This document shows positions 1-5,490 of a stretch of 6,015 nt of DNA, in pieces. The position numbers were made by a program, and so were the translations under genes. The DNA comes from an uncultured Oscillospiraceae bacterium. Lineage in GTDB: Bacteria > Bacillota > Clostridia > Oscillospirales > Acutalibacteraceae. The stretch covers positions 1-6,015 of the forward strand of contig URDW01000123.1 in the NCBI GenBank assembly GCA_900546735.1. Reading direction: 5' to 3'. Positions within the stretch are counted from its first letter, which is position 1. Every line of letters starts with the position of its first letter. The notes beneath the pieces are model-generated. The model had not been told where the DNA came from. It saw nothing but the letters and a program-made list of their open reading frames with translations, and searched no databases.

Positions 1-2
1 GT

Positions 3-983
3 GTTAACAAGTGTGACTCGATCGGCGAACCTGACCCAGCTTTTTATGAATTTTATAACCTTGGTCTCGGCGACCCGTTTCCGGTCTCTGCTGCCCACGG
101 CCACGGTACCGGCGATCTGCTGGATGAAGTGCTGAAATATCTGCCGGAATCCTCCGAAGAAGAGGAAGAGGACGACGCGATCCGTGTAGCTGTGATCGGC
201 AAGCCGAACGCCGGCAAATCCTCGCTTATCAACCGTATCTGCGGCCAGGAGCGGGTGATCGTATCCGATATTGCCGGTACCACGCGCGATTCGATCGACA
301 CAGAGGTGGAAAATGAGGACGGCCGATTCGTATTCATTGATACGGCCGGCATACGCCGCCGCAGCCGCGTTTCGGATTCTATAGAGAAATATTCCATCAT
401 CCGCGCCAAAATGGCCGTGGAGCGCGCCACAGTCTGCGTCATCATGATCGATGCAACAGAGGGCTTTACGGAACAGGATTCCAAGGTGGCGGGCATCGCC
501 TGTGAAAACGGCAAAGCGTGCATCATCGCTGTTAATAAATGGGACGCCGTTGAAAAAGACGGAAAAACGATGGATACATTCCGCCGGGAACTGATGCAGG
601 ATTTCAGCTTCATGAGCTATGCGCCCATCATCTTTATTTCTGCAAAAACCGGGCAACGTATCGACCGGCTGATGAAGCTTATCAAGTTTGTAGACGACCA
701 GAATTCGATTCGCATTTCCACCGGCAATCTGAACACCATTCTGGCACATGCGACGGCGCGCGTGCAGCCGCCGACCGATAAGGGACGCCGACTGAAGATC
801 TATTACATGACGCAGGCATCCACGCGGCCGCCGACATTTGTCTGCTTTGTCAACAATGCAGAGTTGTTTCACTTTTCTTACCAGCGTTATTTGGAAAACC
901 AGATCCGTGAAGTATTTGGACTTGAAGGCACGCCGGTCAAATTCGTGATCCGTGAGCGTTCAGAAGGGAAGAACAAACGATGA
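3..983 (+). CDS. der: Ribosome biogenesis GTPase Der (EngA), 5'-truncated
   Basis: Der is a tandem-GTPase protein that binds the 50S subunit and is needed for its assembly. The reading frame is open from base 3, so the gene enters from the left edge. The visible 326 residues, against about 440 in the family, hold the end of GTPase domain 1: NKCD (G4) at visible residues 2-5 and SAAHG (G5) at 29-33. An acidic linker at about 49-58 follows. GTPase domain 2 is complete, with GKPNAGKS (Walker A/G1) at 66-73, AGTTRD (G2) at 91-96, DTAG (G3) at 113-116, NKWD (G4) at 178-181 and SAKTG (G5) at 213-217. A C-terminal KH-like RNA-binding domain spans about 235-322, ending in a basic tail. The tandem G domains plus KH domain are diagnostic. 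The internal ATG at 129 is not the start, because domain 1 motifs lie in frame before it. The stop overlaps the plsY start as ATGA, so the two genes are probably translationally coupled. Confidence 0.97.
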   Translation, partial: VNKCDSIGEPDPAFYEFYNLGLGDPFPVSAAHGHGTGDLLDEVLKYLPESSEEEEEDDAIRVAVIGKPNAGKSSLINRICGQERVIVSDIAGTTRDSIDTEVENEDGRFVFIDTAGIRRRSRVSDSIEKYSIIRAKMAVERATVCVIMIDATEGFTEQDSKVAGIACENGKACIIAVNKWDAVEKDGKTMDTFRRELMQDFSFMSYAPIIFISAKTGQRIDRLMKLIKFVDDQNSIRISTGNLNTILAHATARVQPPTDKGRRLKIYYMTQASTRPPTFVCFVNNAELFHFSYQRYLENQIREVFGLEGTPVKFVIRERSEGKNKR

Positions 984-1642
984 ACACTGGACTGATCCTG
1001 CAGGCTGTATGTGTGGCTGTTATCTCTTATCTGCTTGGCAGCGTAAACTTTTCCATCCTTTTGAGCCGCCGTTTAGAAAAACACGATATTCGTGAATCCG
1101 GCAGCGGCAACGCCGGCTCTACCAACATGCTGCGTACTTACGGCAAAAAGTATGCCGCGCTGACGATGCTTGGCGATATGCTGAAAGTGGCGGTCGCCAT
1201 CGGCATTGCCGTGCTGATATTCGGCCGGGCGCTTTTTCAGGAAAACAGTGCGCTTATAAAGTCTTTTGCAGGCTTTTTCTGTGTGCTTGGCCACATTTTT
1301 CCGGTCTATTTTAAATTCAAAGGCGGCAAGGGCGTGGCAACAGCCGGCGGTATGGTGCTTTTGATCGACTGGCGTATCGGTCTGATCCTTTTGGCTATAT
1401 TTATCATTACAGTGGCGATCACGCGCTGGGTATCGCTTGGTTCCATTATTATGGCTGTGCTTTACCCGGTTTTGACTTACGCATTTCACCGCAGCTGGCT
1501 GCTTACACTGATCGCTGTGCTGTTTGCCGTTATCGTCATAGCCAAACATGCCGAAAATATTCGCCGCATATTCAGGGGCACTGAAAATAAAATTTCATTC
1601 TCCAAGTCCGGTAAAGAAAACCAAGAAAATGACAAAAAGTAA
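980..1642 (+). CDS. plsY: Glycerol-3-phosphate acyltransferase PlsY
   Basis: PlsY is an integral membrane enzyme that transfers the acyl group from acyl-phosphate (made by PlsX) to sn-glycerol-3-phosphate. This gives lysophosphatidic acid, the first step of phospholipid synthesis. The 220-residue protein is slightly longer than typical (about 200). Its three conserved cytoplasmic motifs are visible: SGSGNAGSTNMLR at 40-52, GHIFPVYFKFKGGKGVAT at 104-121 (phosphate-binding glycine/lysine cluster), and NIRRIFRGTEN at 193-203. Hydrophobic stretches near 5-28, 60-82, 94-112, 124-147 and 152-188 fit the multi-pass topology. The C-terminal tail (206-220) is unusually lysine- and asparagine-rich and probably explains the extra length. 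The ATG at 980 is preceded by an AAGGGA ribosome-binding site (964-969) and overlaps the der stop. In many Clostridia der and plsY are followed by gpsA; here a terminator follows directly. Confidence 0.96.
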   Translation: MNTGLILQAVCVAVISYLLGSVNFSILLSRRLEKHDIRESGSGNAGSTNMLRTYGKKYAALTMLGDMLKVAVAIGIAVLIFGRALFQENSALIKSFAGFFCVLGHIFPVYFKFKGGKGVATAGGMVLLIDWRIGLILLAIFIITVAITRWVSLGSIIMAVLYPVLTYAFHRSWLLTLIAVLFAVIVIAKHAENIRRIFRGTENKISFSKSGKENQENDKK

Positions 1643-1667
1643 AGAGCCGCGTCTGCGGCTCTTTTTT
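1641..1667 (+). terminator. Rho-independent terminator after plsY, possibly bidirectional
   Basis: AAAGAGCCGC (1641-1650) pairs perfectly with GCGGCTCTTT (1655-1664) around a 4-base GTCT loop, and the T run continues to 1667. The hairpin begins inside the plsY stop codon. Read from the minus strand it lies just past the dehydrogenase stop at 1676 and is followed by TTTACTTTTT, so it may also end that gene's transcript. Confidence 0.9.
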
Positions 1668-1675
1668 ACAGCGAT

Positions 1676-2635
1676 TTATGGATTTACCACATTTTGCGGC
1701 GCACCGTTTAAATAGCATTCTATGTTCTTTACTAAAATGTCGATCAAACGCCTGCGCGTTTCTACAGCTGCCCAGGCAATATGCGGCGTAATGTAACAAT
1801 TTTTTGCGCTCAGCAGCGGATTTTTCGGGTCGCTCGGTTCTTTTTTCAGCACGTCCAGGCCGGCTGCGGCGATACGGCTGCTGTTCAAAGCATCGGCCAA
1901 AGCCTGTTCATCCACGACCGGTCCGCGCGAAGTGTTGATCAGAATCGCGCTTTTTTTCATTTTGGCAATGTTTTGCGCATTGATCAGGTTTTCTGTTTCC
2001 GGTGTCAGCGGACAGTGGCAAGTGACGATGTCCGCCGTGCGCAGCAGTTCATCCAGTTCCACAAAGCGCAGAGTCTGCAGTGCGCCTTTTTCTTTTGGGC
2101 GCGGTGCGTAGGCGAGCACCTGCATGCCGAATGCTTCGGCGATCTCTGCCACACGGCGGCCGATGCTGCCAAAGCCGATAATACCGATCGATTTGCCGCG
2201 CAGTTCAAATATCTGCGTTTTTGTAAAGCAGAAGTCAGGGCAGCTGCTCCACTCGCCGTCTTTAACGGCGCGGTTATGCAGGGCAACGCCGTCTGCAATT
2301 TCCAGGATAAAAGCAAAAACCAGCTGCGCAACACCGTCTGTAGAGTAAGAGGGAATGTTGCACACGGTAATGCCTTTTTCTTTGGCGGCCTGGCAATCGA
2401 TTACATTGTAGCCAGTGGACTGCAGGCCAATGTATTTCAGTTTTGGCAGCTGGTCCAATATCTGTTTGGTAATTACGGTTTTGTTGACCAACAGAATTTC
2501 AGCGTCTTTTGCGCGCGGCACAATTTCCTCAGGTTCTGTGCGTGCATAGGTGGTAAGCGTTCCGAATTTTTCCAGTGCTTTCCAGGAAAGATCGCCCGGG
2601 TTGGTCGTATATGCGTCTAAATTTACGATCTGCAT
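1676..2635 (-). CDS. D-isomer-specific 2-hydroxyacid dehydrogenase (glycerate dehydrogenase / hydroxypyruvate reductase type)
   Basis: This is a cytoplasmic NAD(P)-dependent oxidoreductase that interconverts a 2-ketoacid and a D-2-hydroxyacid. With the chosen start it has 319 residues, normal for the family. The split substrate domain includes STGYNVID at 73-80 and IPSYSTDGVAQ at 94-104. The Rossmann dinucleotide motif GFGSIG is at 154-159. The catalytic set is Arg237 (INTSRGPVVDE), Glu266 (GLDVLKKEP) and His285 (ITPHIAWA). The TGYN, PSYST and TPHIAWA wording is closest to glycerate dehydrogenase (HprA-like), but substrate cannot be fixed from sequence alone; other 2-ketoacids are possible. 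No acidic residue is obvious at the end of the second Rossmann strand (AYAPRPK, 175-181), so NADP use is possible. An upstream in-frame GTG (2644-2642) lies at the edge of the AGGGAG ribosome-binding site, so the ATG at 2635 with an 8-base spacer is preferred. It stands alone on its strand, convergent with plsY and divergent from cwlD. Confidence 0.9.
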   Translation of the reverse strand: MQIVNLDAYTTNPGDLSWKALEKFGTLTTYARTEPEEIVPRAKDAEILLVNKTVITKQILDQLPKLKYIGLQSTGYNVIDCQAAKEKGITVCNIPSYSTDGVAQLVFAFILEIADGVALHNRAVKDGEWSSCPDFCFTKTQIFELRGKSIGIIGFGSIGRRVAEIAEAFGMQVLAYAPRPKEKGALQTLRFVELDELLRTADIVTCHCPLTPETENLINAQNIAKMKKSAILINTSRGPVVDEQALADALNSSRIAAAGLDVLKKEPSDPKNPLLSAKNCYITPHIAWAAVETRRRLIDILVKNIECYLNGAPQNVVNP

Positions 2636-2643
2636 CTGTATCA

Positions 2644-2649
2644 CTCCCT
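2644..2649 (-). promoter_or_regulatory. Ribosome-binding site that fixes the dehydrogenase start
   Basis: The minus strand reads AGGGAG, then an 8-base spacer TGATACAG, then ATG (2635-2633). The competing GTG at 2644-2642 shares the last base of this site and has no good site of its own upstream, so the ATG is the more likely start. Confidence 0.75.
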
Positions 2650-2655
2650 GGTTTG

Positions 2656-2684
2656 ATTATAGCTTTTTCAAAATAAAAAAGCAA
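2656..2684 (-). promoter_or_regulatory. Probable sigma-A promoter of the dehydrogenase gene
   Basis: The minus strand carries a perfect TATAAT (2661-2656) with a weak TTGCTT at the -35 position (2684-2679), 17 bases apart, in an AT-rich stretch. Transcription would start near 2649, giving a very short leader that begins at the ribosome-binding site. The short leader and weak -35 box limit confidence. Confidence 0.45.
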
Positions 2685-2691
2685 TAAATTG

Positions 2692-2720
2692 TTGTGCGGC
2701 GCCGGATATTCCAGTATAAT
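2692..2720 (+). promoter_or_regulatory. Possible sigma-A promoter for the cwlD cluster
   Basis: A perfect TATAAT (2715-2720) lies 17 bases after TTGTGC (2692-2697), which matches the -35 consensus at only three positions. It would start transcription near 2727, about 21 bases before cwlD. It overlaps the sigma-E-like element and could give vegetative expression of the downstream radA. Confidence 0.35.
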
Positions 2721-2733
2721 AAAGGCATATAAT
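2704..2733 (+). promoter_or_regulatory. Candidate sigma-E (mother-cell sporulation) promoter for cwlD
   Basis: GGATATT (2704-2710) and CATATAAT (2726-2733) are separated by 15 bases. This closely resembles the Bacillus/Clostridia sigma-E pattern (ATATT at -35, CATACAnT at -10; 7 of 8 positions match in the -10). B. subtilis cwlD is expressed under sigma-E, so the context agrees. Transcription would start near 2740, leaving a leader of only about 8 bases. The -10 box also contains TATAAT, so a vegetative reading is not excluded. Confidence 0.5.
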
Positions 2734-2747
2734 GATTTGGTGATTCC

Positions 2748-3449
2748 ATGAAGAAAGCCAAGATCATTTTGCTGGTCGTTGTGTTTACGTTTGTAGCGTG
2801 TTTGAGCATGAATTACGGGCTGGAACACGCCTCCATGACTTCTGACACGGTTCTGCACAGCTATTATACGATCGTGATCGACGCCGGGCACGGCGGCCGT
2901 GACGCCGGCACTGTCGCGGCGGACGGTACGCTGGAAAAGGACATTAATCTTTCCATAGCGCTTGCGCTTTATGACTTTGTGCGTGTGCTTGGCCTGCAGA
3001 GCGTGATGCTGCGCGATACAGACGAACAGGTCTATGACCCGGACGAAAGCCGGGATCATTCTGATTTGTATACGCGCCTGGAAAGGATCAATGCGGTCGA
3101 AAATGCAGCGCTCGTTTCGATCCACCAAAATCACTTTACCGATGAAAGCGAGTGGGGGCTGCAGGTTTTTTATTCGCCGAATGACGAGGAAAGCCCGCTC
3201 CTGGCCGATTCCATCCAGCTGCTCAACCGGAAATTCCTGCAAAGCGGCAACACGCGCGTTACAAAAGAAAGCGACGACAGCTACTATATCCTTTACCGCG
3301 CCGAAGCGCCGTCTGTTATGGTAGAGTGCGGTTTTATGAGCAACTATGCTGAAAACAATCATTTAAAAGACCCGCGTTACCAGCGTCTGCTGGCTTGTGT
3401 GATCGGTGTCGGAATTTTAGAATGGGGCGTTCAAATTGGCGAAAAATAA
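2748..3449 (+). CDS. cwlD: Spore cortex N-acetylmuramoyl-L-alanine amidase CwlD
   Basis: CwlD removes the peptide side chain from muramic acid so that PdaA can form muramic-delta-lactam, the cortex mark recognised by germination lytic enzymes. The protein has 233 residues, close to B. subtilis CwlD (about 237). It begins with a short basic N-terminus and a hydrophobic segment at 5-23, a signal or anchor for export. The rest is a single Amidase_3 domain: IDAGHGG at 44-50 (zinc His48), LEKDIN with zinc Glu63, SIHQNH with zinc His126, and VECGFMSN with the catalytic Glu193. There is no separate cell-wall-binding domain, which favours CwlD over larger vegetative amidases. The ATG at 2748 has only a weak GGTGA site (2739-2743), but it is the start that supplies the hydrophobic segment. 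Cys18 sits in FVAC, which is not a good lipobox. The 3' end overlaps radA by 14 bases. Confidence 0.88.
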   Translation: MKKAKIILLVVVFTFVACLSMNYGLEHASMTSDTVLHSYYTIVIDAGHGGRDAGTVAADGTLEKDINLSIALALYDFVRVLGLQSVMLRDTDEQVYDPDESRDHSDLYTRLERINAVENAALVSIHQNHFTDESEWGLQVFYSPNDEESPLLADSIQLLNRKFLQSGNTRVTKESDDSYYILYRAEAPSVMVECGFMSNYAENNHLKDPRYQRLLACVIGVGILEWGVQIGEK

Positions 3450-4794
3450 AAACATTTATGTGTGCCGTGCCTGCGGCTATGAAAGCGTTAAGTGGCTCGG
3501 CAGGTGCCCGTCCTGCGGCGAATGGAACACATTTGAAGAGACGGTAAAAAGCGAAGCAAAGCAGTCCGTGGCCGCGCTGGCGGGCGAATCGGTCCAGCGT
3601 TTAAGCGACATCTCGGGTGAGCAGAATGTGCGTATATCGACCGGTATCCGTGAATTTGACCGTGTGCTCGGCGGCGGTATTGTAAACGGCAGTATTTCCC
3701 TTTTGAGCGGCGATCCCGGCATCGGAAAATCCACCATTTTGCTGCAGATGTGCGCAACGCTCGGCAGTCAGGAAAAAATCCTGTACGTCAGCGGGGAGGA
3801 GTCGGCGCACCAGATCAAGCTGCGTGCTGACCGTCTTGGCGTGCATGCAGACAAGCTGTATATCTATGCGCAAAACGATGTTTCGTCCATCATTCAGGCC
3901 ATTCAGGCCGAAAAGCCGGCTGTTGTCATTATTGACTCTATTCAAACGATGGTTTACGACCAGGTGGCGTCTTCGGCCGGCAGTGTTACGCAGGTGCGCG
4001 AATCGACCAACTTGTTTATGCACACGGCCAAAAGCCTTTCGATCCCGATTTTTATCGTCGGCCATGTCAACAAAGACGGTGCCATCGCAGGGCCGAAAGT
4101 TCTGGAACACATTGTAGACACAGTGCTTTACTTTGAAGGCGAGCGCAACCACGCCTACCGTATTTTGCGCGCGGTAAAAAACCGCTTTGGTTCAACCAAC
4201 GAAATAGGTGTGTTTGAGATGGGGGAGCACGGCCTGAAAGAAGTGGAAAACCCTTCGCTCATGATGATTTCCGGCCGGCCGAAAAACACAAGCGGCACCT
4301 GTGTGGCCTGCGTCATGGAGGGTTCACGTCCGATTCTGGCGGAGGTACAGGGTTTGGTGGCCGCCACCGGCTTTGGCACACCGCGGCGTATGAGCACCGG
4401 CTTTGACTATAACCGCATGAACATGCTGATCGCCGTTTTGGAAAAACGCGCCGGTTATTTCTTTAACAATACCGACTGCTACATAAATGTCGTTGGCGGA
4501 TTATATCTGGACGAGCCGGCCGTTGATTTAACGGTTGCTTTGGCGCTTGTTTCTTCGCTGAAAGATCAGGTTGTAAACGACAAGCTGATCGCATTCGGTG
4601 AAATCGGCCTGGCTGGAGAGATACGCGCCGTACACAACTGTGAACAGCGTGTGCACGAGGCGGTGCGCCTTGGGTTTGAGCACTGCGTCATTCCGTTTCA
4701 CAACTATAAATCCCTGCCGACTGAACTGAAAAAACAGGCCGATCTGATCCCGGTGCGCACCATTCGTGATGCTTTTGCCGCTTCTGTTGAGTGA
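3436..4794 (+). CDS. radA: DNA repair protein RadA (Sms)
   Basis: RadA is a RecA-like, DnaB-type ATPase that drives branch migration of recombination intermediates in DNA repair and transformation. The 452 residues match the usual full length. The N-terminal C4 zinc finger has Cys10, Cys13, Cys24 and Cys27 (YVCRACGY...CPSCGEW). The ATPase core shows Walker A GDPGIGKST at 92-100, Walker B VVIIDS at 163-168 and the RadA-specific KNRFG motif at 248-252. The C-terminal Lon-protease-like domain (about 290-452) includes GEIGLAGEIR at 388-397. The start is TTG at 3436, inside the cwlD 3' end, giving MAKNKNIYVC, the canonical RadA N-terminus. A GGGG tract (3424-3427) lies 8 bases upstream. No in-frame ATG gives the zinc finger. 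The 14-base overlap implies coupled translation with cwlD. RadA is often next to disA in Bacillota; that neighbour is absent here. Confidence 0.97.
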   Translation: MAKNKNIYVCRACGYESVKWLGRCPSCGEWNTFEETVKSEAKQSVAALAGESVQRLSDISGEQNVRISTGIREFDRVLGGGIVNGSISLLSGDPGIGKSTILLQMCATLGSQEKILYVSGEESAHQIKLRADRLGVHADKLYIYAQNDVSSIIQAIQAEKPAVVIIDSIQTMVYDQVASSAGSVTQVRESTNLFMHTAKSLSIPIFIVGHVNKDGAIAGPKVLEHIVDTVLYFEGERNHAYRILRAVKNRFGSTNEIGVFEMGEHGLKEVENPSLMMISGRPKNTSGTCVACVMEGSRPILAEVQGLVAATGFGTPRRMSTGFDYNRMNMLIAVLEKRAGYFFNNTDCYINVVGGLYLDEPAVDLTVALALVSSLKDQVVNDKLIAFGEIGLAGEIRAVHNCEQRVHEAVRLGFEHCVIPFHNYKSLPTELKKQADLIPVRTIRDAFAASVE

Positions 4795-4798
4795 CTGT

Positions 4799-4803
4799 AA
4801 GGG
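4799..4803 (+). promoter_or_regulatory. Ribosome-binding site that fixes the kinase-like gene start
   Basis: AAGGG is followed by an 8-base spacer and ATG at 4812. The alternative in-frame GTG codons at 4791 (overlapping the radA stop) and 4806 have no comparable site at proper spacing. Confidence 0.65.
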
Positions 4804-4811
4804 CTGTGAAT

Positions 4812-5339
4812 ATGGGAACAGGTATTCTGGTTTGCGGTTTGAACGGCGCCGGAAAGAGCACGCTGGGAAAAGCACTTGCTGAGAAACTGCATTTTTATTT
4901 TATAGACGATGAAGAACTCTATTTTTCTAAAACAGATTCCGATTATATTTACGCTTCTCCCTGTACGCACGAAGAGGCTGAGAAACGGCTGTTTCATAAA
5001 ATGCAAGCGCATGAAAATTTTGTCCTTGCTTCTGTAAAAGGGGATTATGGCGAGAAGTTTTATCCCTTTATTCAGTATGCTATATGGATCGACGTTCCCA
5101 AGGACATCCGGTTACAAAGAGTCAAAAACCGTTCATTTCAAAAATTTGGCAGCAGAATCCTGCCCGGCGGAGATTTGTATGAAGAGGAAGAAGCATTTTT
5201 TGGATTTGCTGCATCCAGAGGAAAAAATACAGTTGAAAAACAGCTTGGTAAATTAAATTGCCCTGTTATTAAAGTAGATGGGATGAACCCGGTGGAATCA
5301 AATCTGGACTTCATCATAAATCAAATAAAATCTTTTTAA
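4812..5339 (+). CDS. Small P-loop NTPase / nucleotide-kinase-like protein, substrate unknown
   Basis: The predicted 175-residue soluble protein opens directly with a Walker A loop, GLNGAGKST at residues 9-17. Its general shape is that of adenylate/shikimate-kinase-like P-loop phosphotransferases. IDDEELYF at 31-38 sits where such kinases bind substrate. A hydrophobic strand YAIWIDVP at 89-96 is followed by an arginine/lysine-rich segment (DIRLQRVKNRS, 98-108) like a LID region, then an acidic patch EEEE at 124-127. It has neither the shikimate-kinase nor the adenylate-kinase signatures, so no substrate is assigned; 'AAA family ATPase' is the likely automatic label. Start choice rests on the AAGGG site; GTG at 4791 would add seven residues. 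It follows radA by 17 bases and probably shares its transcript. By hand count, bases 4921-5340 are about 38 % GC, against about 52 % in sampled radA lines, suggesting a different history from its neighbours. Confidence 0.75.
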   Translation: MGTGILVCGLNGAGKSTLGKALAEKLHFYFIDDEELYFSKTDSDYIYASPCTHEEAEKRLFHKMQAHENFVLASVKGDYGEKFYPFIQYAIWIDVPKDIRLQRVKNRSFQKFGSRILPGGDLYEEEEAFFGFAASRGKNTVEKQLGKLNCPVIKVDGMNPVESNLDFIINQIKSF

Positions 5340-5350
5340 TACTGTGTACA

Positions 5351-5387
5351 AAAAGCACCATCTGAATTTTCCTCAGATGGTGCTTTT
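5351..5387. terminator. Bidirectional intrinsic terminator between the kinase-like gene and dapB
   Basis: GCACCATCTGA (5355-5365) pairs perfectly with TCAGATGGTGC (5373-5383) around a 7-base loop. Flanking AAAA (5351-5354) and TTTT (5384-5387) extend the stem to 15 bp and provide a T run on each strand. On the plus strand it starts 12 bases after the kinase-like stop. On the minus strand it lies about 100 bases past the dapB stop and ends in TTTTT. Confidence 0.92.
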
Positions 5388-5443
5388 CTATAGATTTTAG
5401 GAAAAGTTCGATACTTATTAACCCTAAGAACAAAATGTTTTTG

Positions 5444-5477
5444 GCAAAGATAGACCCCAGAAATCACGCTATCTTGC
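5444..5477. other. Imperfect inverted repeat downstream of dapB
   Basis: AAGATAG (5447-5453) pairs with CTATCTT (5469-5475) around a 15-base loop, with a flanking GC pair after a one-base bulge. It has no T run directly after it on either strand, so it is not a convincing terminator. The rest of 5388-5490 is AT-rich non-coding sequence with nothing else recognisable. Confidence 0.3.
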
Positions 5478-5490
5478 ATTCTGTTTTTGG

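Noticed and set aside
1781..2620. A 279-codon open frame on the plus strand opposite the dehydrogenase gene
   Set aside because: It is wholly antisense to a well-conserved enzyme, its translation is rich in Phe, Arg, Gln and Cys with no recognisable domain, and codon bias of the true gene explains the lack of stops.
2748..2810. CwlD as a lipoprotein through Cys18
   Set aside because: The sequence before the cysteine is FVAC, with Phe at the position that normally needs Leu, Val or Ile, so it is a poor lipobox; a plain signal or membrane anchor fits better.
2529..3362. A 277-codon open frame on the minus strand across cwlD and the divergent promoter region
   Set aside because: It runs antisense through CwlD catalytic motifs and into the dehydrogenase 5' end in another frame, and has no domain or convincing start site.
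3601..4152. A 183-codon minus-strand open frame inside radA
   Set aside because: It is the shadow of the conserved RadA ATPase core, with no ribosome-binding site or recognisable protein features.
5444..5477. Second terminator for dapB
   Set aside because: The stem is only seven continuous pairs with a 15-base loop and no following T run; the strong hairpin at 5351-5387 already serves this role.
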